This document shows positions 47,246-58,002 of a stretch of DNA of 64,000 nt, one piece after another. Origin of the DNA: Adineta vaga. Lineage: Eukaryota > Rotifera. The stretch lies in NCBI GenBank assembly GCA_021613535.1, contig CP075493.1:3968001-4032000 (forward strand), read 5' to 3'. Both the position numbers and the translations under genes were made by a program. The notes under the pieces are model-generated. The model searched no databases and had not been told where the DNA came from. It saw only the letters and a list, made by a program, of their open reading frames with translations. The first letter of the stretch is position 1, and each line of letters starts with the position of its first letter.

Positions 47246-48284
47246 ATGGATTCTCGAAAACAATCGACGACTCGAAAGCAGTCACCATCACAATTATCAA
47301 CTCTTTATCTGGTTATTTATAATGGTCTTCTTACTATCGGGTAAATAAGAAAGATTTGATTTTATTTTTAATAAAATTTCGTCTTTTTTTCATAGTTGGA
47401 CATTGATTCTTCTTGAAACAATTAAACGTGTTCTTTCTTATAATTCATTTCATGATCTATCGGAATGTTATGGTCTATGGAATTCAATTGAAATTCCACT
47501 GAAAATTTGTCAAACAGCTGCATTTCTTGAAGTAAAATCAAATGATATTTACGAAATAAATAATTTACATTTCATTACAAAAAGGTTTTTCATGCAATGT
47601 TTGGTCTCGTTCGATCAAATCCAATGATTGTTCTTATTCAAATTATTTCACGTGTTTTTCTCGTTTGGGGTGTCGCTAATTATATACCTCATGTAAATCT
47701 TTTATTTTTCCTCATAGAATCATTCCTTCTATGATTATTATTTAGGCTCAACATACAGTTGGAATTCTCTTAGCTGTTACGGCATGGAGTATAACAGAAA
47801 TCATTCGTTATGGTTATTATGCTTTGAATTTATTTCATATATCACCTCAATTATTAACATGGTGTCGGTAAGTTGATTTCTTTGCAACTAGTGAATATTT
47901 ATTAATATGTTTAGATACACGTTTTTCATTGTACTTTATCCATTGGGTGTTACAGTAAGATTTTCTTATTGAAAAATTTATTATTATAAAACATGTCTCT
48001 TTTCTAGGGTGAACTTGTCACCATTGTAAAAGCTATGCGAACTATCTATCCTGAAAAAATTCGTAATCAATATTCCATTTTATTACCAAATAAAATGAAT
48101 TTTGGTTTTGATTATTTTTACTTTCTTGCCGTCGTTGTTCTTGCTTATTTATGTAAGTAAAAAGTTCATGTTTAGAACATTGTATCGATACTTTCATATT
48201 TAGATTTTCCAACAATGTACAAGCATATGTTTGCGCAACGTAAAAAAACATTAAATCCTTCGTCATCAAAAAAAGTTCAATAGG
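47246..48284 (+). CDS. HACD: Very-long-chain 3-hydroxyacyl-CoA dehydratase (HACD/PTPLA)
   Basis: About seven short exons. The reading starts MDSRKQSTTRKQSPSQL, then YLVIYNGLLTIGW, QTAAFLE and VFHAMFGLVRSNPMIVLIQI, and ends KKVQ. Catalytic Tyr and Glu of the family are in AWSITEIIRYGYYALNLF. YTFFIVLYPLGVTGELVTI is another invariant block. About six membrane helices are expected in the ER. The enzyme does the third step of the fatty-acid elongation cycle, removing water from 3-hydroxyacyl-CoA. There is a Lys-rich C-terminus (RKKTLNPSSSKKVQ), consistent with ER retrieval signals though not a perfect KKxx. No unusual features. Confidence 0.93.
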
Positions 48285-50066
48285 AACATTTATTCTACGC
48301 ACGAAAACACAACATCGATAACACTTTCATGCGTGTTTTGATATGATCAAAGGAAATAAAAACATTTTTATGTATTCGATTTTGATACAAAAAATATTGA
48401 TCATTTTCCCAACTAAAAATATAGATTATTTTATATGAAAATATCATCAAATCTATGAGTTGAAAAAAACATAGTTTGGCAAATTATAGGTATTCAGTAT
48501 GAATTACAGAGATGAATTCTTATTTTAATCAACTACTATGTTTCAAAGTATCATTAAATTGATCAAGTTTTTTTGAATGATCGAGCATGAGTTCTACATG
48601 GAACGTTAGAGTTATGATTATTTGTCACTCATTTCCTTCTATAATTCAAACATAAAGAAGCGTGTAGGAATTCTTTTCCTGTCGGCTTTGATTTCAGAGA
48701 AACTTGATTAAACAAGTTCTTTTCAGTTGACATTTTTTATATATTTTTCTTAAAAAAGGAATGAGGAAGGAACTTTTATCAAAATATAAGAATCCGTAGA
48801 TGATTACTATATACATGTTTCTTCGTCTTTGTAACTTAGAACGAGACGGATGCTACTCTGCATAGATTAAGTAAAGCAATTCGTATGTAATTTTCAATAC
48901 TTTTTCATGTCACCAGTCAATATTTTGTCATCTAGAACGTTCATATGCTCTTATTATAGTACTTGAGAAGACAAAATCAGCATATTCATATTAGAATGGC
49001 AGAATAATTCCAAAAAAAAAGAATAATAGTACAGATCAGTGACAAAGTTTACGGAAGTATCAGTTTCGACAGAATTTCTTTATGTTCAAAAGAAAGTGCG
49101 GAAAGACAAATTCTATGAGTTTTTCTTTCAAAGAAATTTATGCATTATCAATCTTAGAAATGAATGCCTTTTGAACTATTCGTTAGAAAAGATAAAGATA
49201 GTATATTTTTGATCTTTTTCTTTCCCATTATCATTAGTTTTGTGGTTATAAGAAAATCTTCGAGATCGTTATTGTTTTATTTTATGGTGATACTCTTCAC
49301 GTTATTAATACTTGAAATCCTATTAATAAATAATTATTTTCTAACCATTGATATAAATCTACTTCTTGCATTATCTTTCAAACATTTTTAAAAATACAAA
49401 ATGTACAAATCTTTTTTTCTATATATAGTATGTGCTCATCTTTCTTAACTAAAGTATTCTTTTCAGAGGAAGTTCTTCAGTATTCTTCTATTAAGATAGA
49501 TATTTATTTCTTATAGCTAGTTAAAAATGATGAAGCTCACAAATAAAACAGCTGGTAATCGTAGAGTTTTCTTGAGTAATATTTGATATATATTTTTATA
49601 TGAGTACTTTCTATAATTTCATAGTCAAAATCAGCGTATCTGGAAAGTCATGTCTGAAAACTTTTATTATATATATATTCTTGCTACTTCATCTAACTTG
49701 ATTAATGTTTTTTAAACTAAGGGTAAGTATTCTGAGTTCTTATTTATCAGAATAACCTTTCATGCTATTCTAGCAAAATTCTGCATCCTCTACAGGATCC
49801 TAGTAGTCAAGAGATAGATTAAGATATTTCTATTCTTAATATTTTCATCAGATTAGATAGAATGTATTGAATTTTACAAGAATACGTATGCTGAAGAATT
49901 AAATTCTTTTTCTAAGAAAAACAAATTTATAGAAAACTACTAGAACAATCGAGATAATGACTGAGATTAAAAAAATGGTTTTAATATGTTCTTTTGAATG
50001 TACAAAGCACGCAAAAGATTTGCGGATTAGTATGCAAGATCATTTGGATAAAGAAAAACTCGACAT
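48285..50066. other. Gene-poor stretch, 1.8 kb
   Basis: AT-rich. A 75-codon hydrophobic frame at 49164 (Phe/Leu/Ile-rich) has no start context or splice partner and is likely chance. AATAAA for the dehydratase is near 48355. No repeats or RNA genes seen. Confidence 0.55.
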
Positions 50067-51125
50067 ATGATAGAAATTTTGTTGAATAACTTTCCGAACA
50101 TTTTGTGTAATTATTATTTGTCACCTATAGGAACAATCATGGTACAAACGGAAAATGCTGAGTTAGTTGAAAGGTTAACAATATCAACTTTAAATTTACA
50201 TTTGTATGTATCGATGTTGATTTTTCTTTTTGGTCTTATTGGAAATCTTCTCAATATATTTATTTTAACACAACGATCACTTCGCTCTATTCCATGTATA
50301 TACTTATTTTTAATTTCATCGATAGCAAATCTCATATCAATTCTATTTGGTTTAACACCAAGAATTCTTCTAACATGGCAATTAGATTTAACTGCAACGA
50401 ATGATTTACTTTGTAAAATACGTGCATTTATTTTATTTACATCTCGAACAATAGCATTGTGGTTAACAACTTTAGCAACAATTGATCGTTGGTTAATTTC
50501 ATCAAATAATCCTTTCTTTCGACGATTAAGTTCATTGAAAAATGCACGAAATGGTTCTTTAATTATAACGATTATTTCAAGTTTATTGTACATACAAATG
50601 CTCTATTGTTATAAAGCAAATCTAACATATACACCATTGAAATGTTATGGTCATACATCATCTTGTTGTTTATTAACTGATTTAACATATGCATGTTTTA
50701 CTGTTTTCTTTCCTTTGATTTTCATGATTATATTTGGTTCTATGACAATATCAAATGTACGCAATGCGAGAGGTTTTACTGCGCCATTACGAGTTGCATC
50801 CGTCCAATATTTAAATAAAGAACAAGCAATCATTTTCAAACAACAAAAACAACGATGGAAAAAACTTGATCGTCATTTACGACGAATACTTTTTCTTCAA
50901 ATTATTTTATTTATTTTCTTAAATGTACCACAAGCAATTCATAAGATTTATTTTACAAGTACATCAGTTCATTCTAAATCCACGGTTGAATATAAATTTG
51001 ATCAATTCTTATATAGATTTGAACTTCTTCTACCATATATAGAAAGTTCTCTACCATTCTATATCTATATACTCACCGGTGGAAAAATATTTCGTACAGC
51101 TTTAAGAAAATTGTTTGCTTGTTGA
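50067..51125 (+). CDS. Rhodopsin-family GPCR, intronless
   Basis: Single exon of 352 residues from the first ATG; the ATG at 50139 (MVQTENAEL) is an equally good start. Seven membrane segments are clear. TM1 reads LFGLIGNLLNIF, CKIRAFILF supplies the TM3 Cys, the end of TM3 reads IDRW, and TM7 is LPFYIYILTGGKIFRTALRKL. The third cytoplasmic loop is short and basic (KQQKQRWKKLDRHLRR). It is closely related in style to the receptor at 2.6 kb (same IDRW and TM1 pattern), but that one has an intron in TM7. Ligand unknown. Confidence 0.87.
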   Translation: MIEILLNNFPNILCNYYLSPIGTIMVQTENAELVERLTISTLNLHLYVSMLIFLFGLIGNLLNIFILTQRSLRSIPCIYLFLISSIANLISILFGLTPRILLTWQLDLTATNDLLCKIRAFILFTSRTIALWLTTLATIDRWLISSNNPFFRRLSSLKNARNGSLIITIISSLLYIQMLYCYKANLTYTPLKCYGHTSSCCLLTDLTYACFTVFFPLIFMIIFGSMTISNVRNARGFTAPLRVASVQYLNKEQAIIFKQQKQRWKKLDRHLRRILFLQIILFIFLNVPQAIHKIYFTSTSVHSKSTVEYKFDQFLYRFELLLPYIESSLPFYIYILTGGKIFRTALRKLFAC

Positions 51126-51928
51126 AAATGTTAAGTTTAATAATAAATACAAAAAAGCCATACAGAATCTGTTGTAAATTTGAATTTTTTTTTGGTATAA
51201 CGACATCTGTAAGAGAAGATTCGACGTATGTTTTTTTTTTAACAACAAAAATGTTGGAAGATTTTTTTCCAAGTAAATGTAATTGACATATGTCATAGTT
51301 AAAGACGTTTTGATGTATTATTTGAAGTATTTACTTGTTTTTGATAAAGAAAAAACTTGAAAATTTTCTGAGAAAAAATGCTTCTGTTGAGTTTTATCTT
51401 TCGAAGAAAGATGGTTACCATATTAACGAATCAATGTTGAAATAGTGTTTCTTTCCAGTTTGACTCATATCTCGCTATCACATACGTGTAAGTGTCAATA
51501 CAAAAGAAGCTTTCTTATGGATTAGATTTCCACATTTGAATCACTAAATCGAAAGAATATCGTCTCATGTAAGTCAATATGTGACATAATCAGACTATAT
51601 ACAAAGATTCTAAAATTGCGCAATCCTTTTATATAATAAGTTTATTCTGTACTAAACAATTCCGTTTCGTTAATACAGAAAAGTATTCACAGTATACTTT
51701 TTGCTTTATAAATTCACACATAATTGTCATACAAATAGAAAATTATTCTGAAATGAAAACAAAACAAAACAAAAAACACACATTTGACATCATGCAATAA
51801 AAAGTTTTCAAATAGTTCATATGAATTCAGTGAAGATCTGAATAGGTCTGCTAAAATGTTTTCAACGTCTTTCTCAAATTAAGCTACGAATATTCATATG
51901 AGATTACTTTGGAAGTTCACACTGATTT
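51126..51928. other. Intergenic, 803 bp
   Basis: AT-rich 3' flanks of the convergent GPCR and ETS genes. No feature seen. Confidence 0.55.
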
Positions 51929-52471
51929 CTACTGGTAGTCCATCTCCATGTTATTATTTTCATCAACACACAATTGTTCCATTAATTTCGGTGAGAATTG
52001 GAAGGTATATCGAGTATTTGTTTTGAGCATGGTACCTTCTTTGTAGTAGCATCGTACTGCACGTGCAAATTTATCATAGGTCATCTCTTTATTTGACTGT
52101 CGACTTTTGATTTGTTGCCATAGATGTGCAATTTTTTCAGGTTCATGAACTTCAAAAATACCTTTGGATATATCCTTATACGATGCATATGAAATATATT
52201 CACGCTTTTGAAGTAATAGAAGAAGAAATTCATAGAGCCATGGTGGTCTTTGACGCTTTGAAACTTTATCTGTAACCAACCAATCTTTTGGATTAACTGG
52301 AATTTCACTTGATGGAGTTGGAGTTTGAATTGGGATAGCTTGTAAGAGATCAGAAAGGTCGAATTCTTCCGCTAAAATGTCATGGAGCAAATCCAATTCG
52401 AATTTATCCAGTTGAGGAATATCATCAAGACAGTCCAAATCTAAGCTATTATCGTTGGCAGTAGCCATCAT
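51929..52471 (-). CDS. ETS-domain transcription factor
   Basis: Single exon, 180 residues. An acidic N-terminus (about 1-60, DLDCLDDIPQLDKFELDLL) could be an activation region. The ETS domain is at about 77-160: WLYEFLLLLLQKREY, ISKGIFEVHEPEKIAHLWQQ, and MTYDKFARAVRCYYKEG. The last is the DNA-contacting helix 3, usually with RALRYYY; the Arg pair is kept (RAVR) and one Tyr is replaced by Cys. The SPI/PU.1-like Phe-rich end (RYTFQFSPKL) follows. It should bind GGAA sites in the nucleus. The subfamily is not clear, and the domain is shorter at the loop than ETS1. The start may be either of two tandem Met. Confidence 0.85.
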   Translation of the reverse strand: MMATANDNSLDLDCLDDIPQLDKFELDLLHDILAEEFDLSDLLQAIPIQTPTPSSEIPVNPKDWLVTDKVSKRQRPPWLYEFLLLLLQKREYISYASYKDISKGIFEVHEPEKIAHLWQQIKSRQSNKEMTYDKFARAVRCYYKEGTMLKTNTRYTFQFSPKLMEQLCVDENNNMEMDYQ

Positions 52472-53180
52472 AGATGATAAGAGATATAATTGAGATTGGT
52501 GAAGTATTATCGGGTGAGACAGTTAAGATTTAATCTGCTTTGCTTGATGTTTTGATCGGAAATGTATCACAGTAGCTTTTCTTTTAATGTGTAAAACGGC
52601 GTACACGAGATACTTAAATATATTGAAACTTGAATAAAAATACTGGAAATTTCCAAGTGATCTTTAAAGGGAAAATGACTAATGCGTTTGTCGGTATAGA
52701 ATAGAAAGAGAAGAAAAAAGTGTCATTATAGCCTTCCACAAGTAGGTTTTTTGTGTATTCAGTAGTTTCAACTTTAGTGGTAAACTAGGTTGGAGAATGC
52801 CGACTTTGTTTATTGATCGCGAAGAAAAAAAAATTACTCATGGATTATATCAAATGCGTGTTTCGATGTATTATTTAGATTGTAGTAAAATCATGTCTAT
52901 AGTTAATGATGAAATCCCGAATCATTCCGAGAAAGACGGATAGCGTCATGAGAAGAGTAGATAAGCGGATTAAACTAGTAAGTATGTTAATTATCCTATA
53001 TGCTTTTCATTGATTTTGTATTGTAGACAGTCGATTTAAAATGATGTTATGTGTGAAATTATTTCGTCTCAAACCATCTTATGCTAACAATTTTGGTTTT
53101 CTCTTACAGTATTATCTATACAGCATGTCATAAAACAAAACTCTTTGAAAGTCGAAAATTATTCATCTTTTAAACTCATG
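52472..53180. other. Intergenic, 709 bp
   Basis: Upstream region of the ETS gene. AT-rich, nothing else recognised. Confidence 0.5.
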
Positions 53181-53313
53181 TCAATCATATGACTGATTGT
53201 ATGGAATTACTATTGTTGTTGGATCTAATGGTTTTATATTAAAGATTAGTCGTTGTTCTTGTTCAGCCTTATTTATTAATACATCAACTGTTTTCATTAT
53301 ACGCAAATGAAAA
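53181..53313 (-). other. Orphan exon-like segment
   Basis: After a ttttag acceptor the minus strand is open to a TGA, encoding FHLRIMKTVDVLINK, then AEQEQRLIFNIKPLDP and PYNQSYD. No upstream exon in a suitable phase was found. It could be the last exon of a lost gene or a very short gene starting at the internal Met. No family assigned. Confidence 0.3.
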
Positions 53314-53922
53314 CTAAAATATAACATAGAAAAGAAAAAAGAAAAAGCTGCATATGCAACAATGTTATTAAATAGAAATCATATAGTTAAATTTGAGATT
53401 CTTTTCCCTATAATTAAAAAGGATCATTTTTGAAGTGGCTTCTGTATGCATGAATAATTCATTCAACCGGATAAAATTCTTTTCAAGTATTAACAATATT
53501 TGTTATACACTTTGTTGTCTATCCTCATGACTTATTGACTTCAATTTTATCAGGTAATTTCACAATTTAAGTATAAAACAATCGTGCTACAAGGGAAAAT
53601 TACCATTTCCAACTATATTGGAGTAAACCACATAACTTCACGAATTATACACCTTAGAAAATAATGACATTACGTCATTGAATGTATTTTATTTGATAGA
53701 CATATCAAAAGAAAAAAAACGAAAACAAAATCTAACCAACGAAAAACCATAATATTTACTGTCGTAGGTAATTATCTAGACGAATCAAAATTTTTTATAC
53801 TTAAATAAAAAGAGGAAGTGATACTGCATTCGATTTTTTTTCTCGTGTTTAATATAGTTTATATATCAGTTGAATATACACCTGTACAGTTTGGTTTTTC
53901 TCTTCTAGCTTAACTGATCTCA
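53314..53922. other. Intergenic, 609 bp
   Basis: AT-rich upstream region of the ART-LRR gene with a tcttctag tract just before its start. Nothing else recognised. Confidence 0.5.
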
Positions 53923-55418
53923 ATGGCTACCTTCTATGCACAAACATCGGACAATGACAAAAAAGATCCGATGCATCGTTTCGATGAAATATCTAGAGAA
54001 CCAGGTGGTATGTTAGCACCTGTCGCAGGTTATAACAGTAAATCTTTAGTATCGCTTGAAAAAGCAACCGAATTCTTAGCAGAAAGTGTTCCTAATCGAA
54101 TTGGATATATTAATTCTGCTAAAGGACGAGCAATAGAAGCTTCAACTACTCTTCCATGTGATGAAGTAGCTGCAATTACATTATATACAATGGAATGGGA
54201 ACCGTATGAAAAATCAGTTTATTATAAGCTTAATACTGCATTACGTACGGAAAATCGTCAACTATTAAAACCATGGTTTTGTATTTGAAATTACTACTTA
54301 CTGCATTAGCTCGCCTCCCCGAACAACGAAACATTACTGTTTATCGTGCAGTTCGATGTAAACATGAAAATGAATTTGAAAAATATCAAATAGGCACTGA
54401 ATTTATCTGGTGGGGTTTTTCTTCATGTTCGACCGATCGAAACATTTGCGAACGAGAGACATTTATTGGTACGACTGGTTTTCGAGTATTATTTATTATA
54501 ACTTGTATTCATGGAGTCGATATTAGAGAACATTCTTATTTTCGTACTGAAAATGAAGTTTTACTTTTACCAGCAACGAAAGTGAGAGTTACAGGAGTTC
54601 AACCATTCAATGATCAAGGTCTTCAAATTATTTTTCTTCAACAATTACCGACACCTGAAGGTCTTTTAGAACCTGTTTCGCTTACAAATATATCAAATAA
54701 TGAGACAACATTAGAGAGAAAATCATCAACATTTAATAATTCTGAATCAAATTATAATCCAAAATGGAACGAAGAATTTGCTCGTTATAAAATAGGTACA
54801 GATGTTAATCTCTCACGAAGACGTTATCGAAATGATGACTTCAATACAGTTATTACGGAGTTCATTATTAACAAGAAAAGTTTAGGAATAGTCTTACGAG
54901 AAAGTAAATTAACAGCCGATGGTGCACGAAGTCTTTCGAAAATATTAATGCACGATGATAATACTTTAGAAAGATTGTATTTAACTGAGAACAAAATTGG
55001 TGATACTGGTGTGGAATATATTGCTGATGCACTTTCACATAATAAAAATAATACATTGAAATGTCTTTGTTTAGCATCGAATGATATTACAGACAAGGGT
55101 GCGATATATCTTGCGAAGATGCTCGAAACAAATACAACGTTGACCGATTTGTTGTTGGGAAGAAATGCAATTCGTGATGAAGGTTTTCAAAGATTACTTG
55201 ATGTTCTAATATCAAAGAATAAAACTTTACAAGTACTTTCAATAGAACGGAATAAATGTCGCAGTGATGAAAATGCTATAAGTATTTTTAATCTCCTAGA
55301 AAACAACAAATCATTGAGAAAACTTAATATAATTGACTGTAAATTATCAAGAACAAATACAAGAGAAATTAGAAGACTTGCTGCTGAGAAACCTAATTTT
55401 GAATTGGTTTTAAATTAA
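53923..55418 (+). pseudogene. ART-LRR protein gene with one frameshift
   Basis: The first frame (53923-54288) carries the ART N-terminus (LYTMEWEPYEKSVYYKLN, typical of rotifer ARTs). The second frame (54273-55418) carries the rest: VYRAVRC with the catalytic Arg, GFSSCS (Ser-x-Ser) and the Glu-x-Glu element ENEVLLLP. A linker follows, then a C-terminal RNI-type leucine-rich repeat domain (LERLYLTENKIGDTGVEYI, LKCLCLASNDITDKGAI and others). The frames overlap by 16 nt. The break is at the run of four T at 54277-54280, consistent with loss of one base, though assembly error is possible. A 29-nt GT-AG segment there would also restore frame but would remove a conserved stretch. Intact relatives would be NAD+-using modifiers with LRR recognition. 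The LRR part is related to the gene at 59.6 kb. Confidence 0.72.
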
Positions 55419-55734
55419 TTTTTTTAATACGTTTTCGCTGAATTAATATTACAGATAATGTTTGTAAATAACAAATCTATTCAAAAGTTTTCTGGAAAAG
55501 AAAATAAATACAACTTTCAATGGTTTTTTTTGAGTTATTTATTATCGAATAAATTTCTTTTTAGAACAGTTTTCTATGAATTAACTATATATCATTAAAT
55601 AGTATTGAGTAAAACTGGATTTTAAGAGAAAAATCTTAATGTCAGTGATGAATCCTTCTTTTTTTCGTCTTTATATTGAAAAACCAACAGAAGTGTATTT
55701 TCTCTTCGTATCGACGAAAAACACATAACGACTA
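55419..55734. other. Intergenic, 316 bp
   Basis: 3' flank of the ART-LRR gene with AATAAA near 55503, then the start of the duplicated TRIM-like remnant. Confidence 0.5.
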
Positions 55735-56253
55735 TGACGTCGTACAAAACACCACGCGCCACGTGTGACAATAAAGGTGTAGGTATTGATATGTTTATTT
55801 GAGATGAATTGTTTTAGTATCGGCACAATTGCATGAACTTGCTGAACGATTGCAGATAGCTCGTATAGATGATGATTATGTTGAAACTGATCTAAGTACA
55901 TGGAAAACAATGTTACAAGAACTCTAAAATGATCTGATGACATTTACTCCATCATTATTTCGTCATGGTGTTCATATAGACGAAAATGGTCTCGTAGCAA
56001 GACACTGTGGTTCAAAGAATGGCGCAGCTTTAGTTCGTTGTATGAGTGTATACATTTGGTGTCCATAAAATTCGATTTATAGAACTTTGTTTAAGATTGT
56101 CTGGAAGTTAACGTCACTCGAATTTAAAATGCATAACGGCCATGATGGTATCAATCGTCCAGATGACGACCTACAAAATGTCCATTTCTCTGGGATACTC
56201 ACTTCTACATGTATACGAATGGAGATTGTATTCGTTTGTTATCTTGATGTACG
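55735..56253 (+). pseudogene. TRIM-like pseudogene with internal deletion
   Basis: Nearly base-for-base a copy of parts of the gene at 58003-59092. The start region (TCGTACAAAACACCACGC) corresponds to about 58009-58053, then the copy jumps to the end of the intron and following exon (58344 onward), then decays, with a TAA replacing a Gln codon, gaps and a degenerate SPRY-like end (tgtccatttctctggg). The intron survives, so this is a DNA-level duplicate and not a retrocopy. The jump is a deletion equivalent to about 290 bp with ATT at both edges. Confidence 0.85.
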
Positions 56254-56709
56254 AAGATGATATGAATATTATATGTGGAAATATTCTACAATATCTTTAA
56301 ATAATTTTTATATGATTTGATCGAAGTTTCATGCTTGAACTACTTGCATTGTCGTATCATTTGCACATATACACCCACTTTCAAATGTTTTTCATATAAT
56401 TAATCATATTTAACCAATATATATATCGATTCAGTATGATTTTCAATTTTTGCGTGCAATCAAACGAATATAGAATGGAATTCATGAATTGCTCTAATCA
56501 CGTACTAATGAATCTATATCATATTGATATGTGGGTAAAAAATATAAATTAGTCATAGAAAGGTCTATACGTTTCTTCATCAATAGAGAAAGATTCATCA
56601 ATAAAATGATTCATTACTTTACATATTCTTCCTTTTTGACGTCACCGACAGGTTTTTATTCGACGTCGATTATGTATATTTCTTTCATTGAGGAAAAAAA
56701 GAACTAAAA
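56254..56709. other. Intergenic, 456 bp
   Basis: Between the pseudogene and the first TRIM-like gene; TA-rich at 56417. No feature beyond a probable promoter. Confidence 0.5.
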
Positions 56710-57825
56710 ATGTCATCCAGAGCTCCTTGTATTTCATGTGAAAATATAGATAGCAATGGAATATTCAAATGTGAAGGATGTTCACAAACATTTTGTTTGA
56801 AACATACGAATGAACATCGATTTTGTCTTGATTACCAATTAGAAAGAATGATCGATGAACATGAGACAATTTTTCATCTATTCAATAACACAAAACAACA
56901 ATCATCATTATTATTCGATCAGATTAATCAATGGGAAATCGATTCTATTACAAAAATCAAACAGATCTCTAATGATACACGAGAAAAAATTCAACAATTA
57001 GCTCAAATACAAAAACGTAAGATTCTCATTATTTATCTACTAAATGTCAATGAAATCTATATATATATATCTATATATTCTTATTTAGAACATACCAAAG
57101 ATAAGTTTAATAAAATCAGTAAAGAATTAGAAAATGCTCGTACAACTCATGAATATCTTGAAAAAGATCTTTATAAATGGAAAATTCAATTAGAACAATT
57201 ACATTATGATATAACCAGTCTTTCACCAACAATTATTCTTCATGAAAAATTAAATTCAACAATTATTAAAAATATATCTGTATCAAAAGTAAATGAACAA
57301 CTTCTTCTAAAAGATTCTCTTGTTAGTGATTCCAATCATATTCAATTTGATGATCAACATCATATTGCAATGCATTGTGGTCCTAAACGAACACCATGTT
57401 ATGTTACTGGTACTCAAGAATATTTATCTGGTCAATATCAAATACGATTATTTATTAGTAAAAAAACTAGTGATTTTAGTCTTTCATTTAATATCATATC
57501 GAAATCTATGGAGAAATTAATAAGTTCATCTCATTCATCGGAATTCTTAACATACGGTTGGCAAAGTGATGATTGTGTTAATCCATCGCATTGTTATTCA
57601 TCAATGTATAAATATTATCCTGATTTTAAAGGTCAAACAAAATTTCATTTGGAATTATTTCTTGATTGTGATAATCATAAAATAAGATATTTCAATGAAA
57701 AAACCAAACGAGAAAGAGAAATTGATGTCGATTTGGACAAATGTCCTTTACCATGGAAACTTCATTTCTATTTATATGATATTGGTGATTCTATTCGACT
57801 TCTTTCGTCTATACAAATATCATAA
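56710..57825 (+). CDS. TRIM-like protein 1: B-box, coiled coil, SPRY-like
   Basis: The reading frame runs through a 73-nt intron (about 57017-57089, gtaaga to ttttag-like end), giving about 347 residues after splicing. The zinc cluster (PCISC, FKCEGCSQTFCLKH, then NEH) has Cys/His spacing C-x2-C, x9, C-x2-C, x4, C-x2-H, x3, H. A long coiled coil (about 40-150) follows, then a SPRY/B30.2-like beta domain with AMHCGPKRTP, YGWQSDD, LELFLDCDNHKIRYF and CPLPWKLHFYLYDIGDSIRLL. TRIM-type proteins without RING can act as sensors or adaptors in ubiquitin and innate signalling. The domain call for the C-terminus is by pattern; the ligand is unknown. Same direction as its two paralogues. Confidence 0.8.
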   Translation: MSSRAPCISCENIDSNGIFKCEGCSQTFCLKHTNEHRFCLDYQLERMIDEHETIFHLFNNTKQQSSLLFDQINQWEIDSITKIKQISNDTREKIQQLAQIQKRKILIIYLLNVNEIYIYISIYSYLEHTKDKFNKISKELENARTTHEYLEKDLYKWKIQLEQLHYDITSLSPTIILHEKLNSTIIKNISVSKVNEQLLLKDSLVSDSNHIQFDDQHHIAMHCGPKRTPCYVTGTQEYLSGQYQIRLFISKKTSDFSLSFNIISKSMEKLISSSHSSEFLTYGWQSDDCVNPSHCYSSMYKYYPDFKGQTKFHLELFLDCDNHKIRYFNEKTKREREIDVDLDKCPLPWKLHFYLYDIGDSIRLLSSIQIS

Positions 57826-57886
57826 AATTTGATTTGTATAAAACTTAGTTTTTAACGAAATAAATATTACATCATTTACTAGACAC

Positions 57887-57907
57887 ACTCTCTCTCTCTC
57901 TCTCTCT
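57887..57907. repeat. CT microsatellite
   Basis: About ten CT units just before a poly-T tract, in the spacer between two TRIM-like genes. Confidence 0.85.
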
Positions 57908-58002
57908 TCTTTTTTTTCTCCTTCAACTATTTCCTTTGCTAATGGAAAGAAAAACATTTATATTTTTTTCTTTTCACTCACAAACTAGACGAACCTGTGT
58001 TA

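Noticed and set aside
49164-49391. 75-codon hydrophobic frame
   Set aside because: Phe/Ile/Leu-rich as expected of AT-rich sequence; no start context or relatives.
50114-50593. 159-codon antisense frame inside the GPCR at 50 kb
   Set aside because: Shadow of a strongly coding plus-strand frame.
55671-55943. Minus-strand frame matching another at 58293-58499
   Set aside because: Antisense shadow of the duplicated TRIM-like coiled coil, not a gene family of its own.
57017-57089. Continuous reading of TRIM-like gene 1 through its intron
   Set aside because: The stretch reads Ile/Tyr-rich noise, has gtaaga and tttag edges, and paralogues have an intron at the same place.
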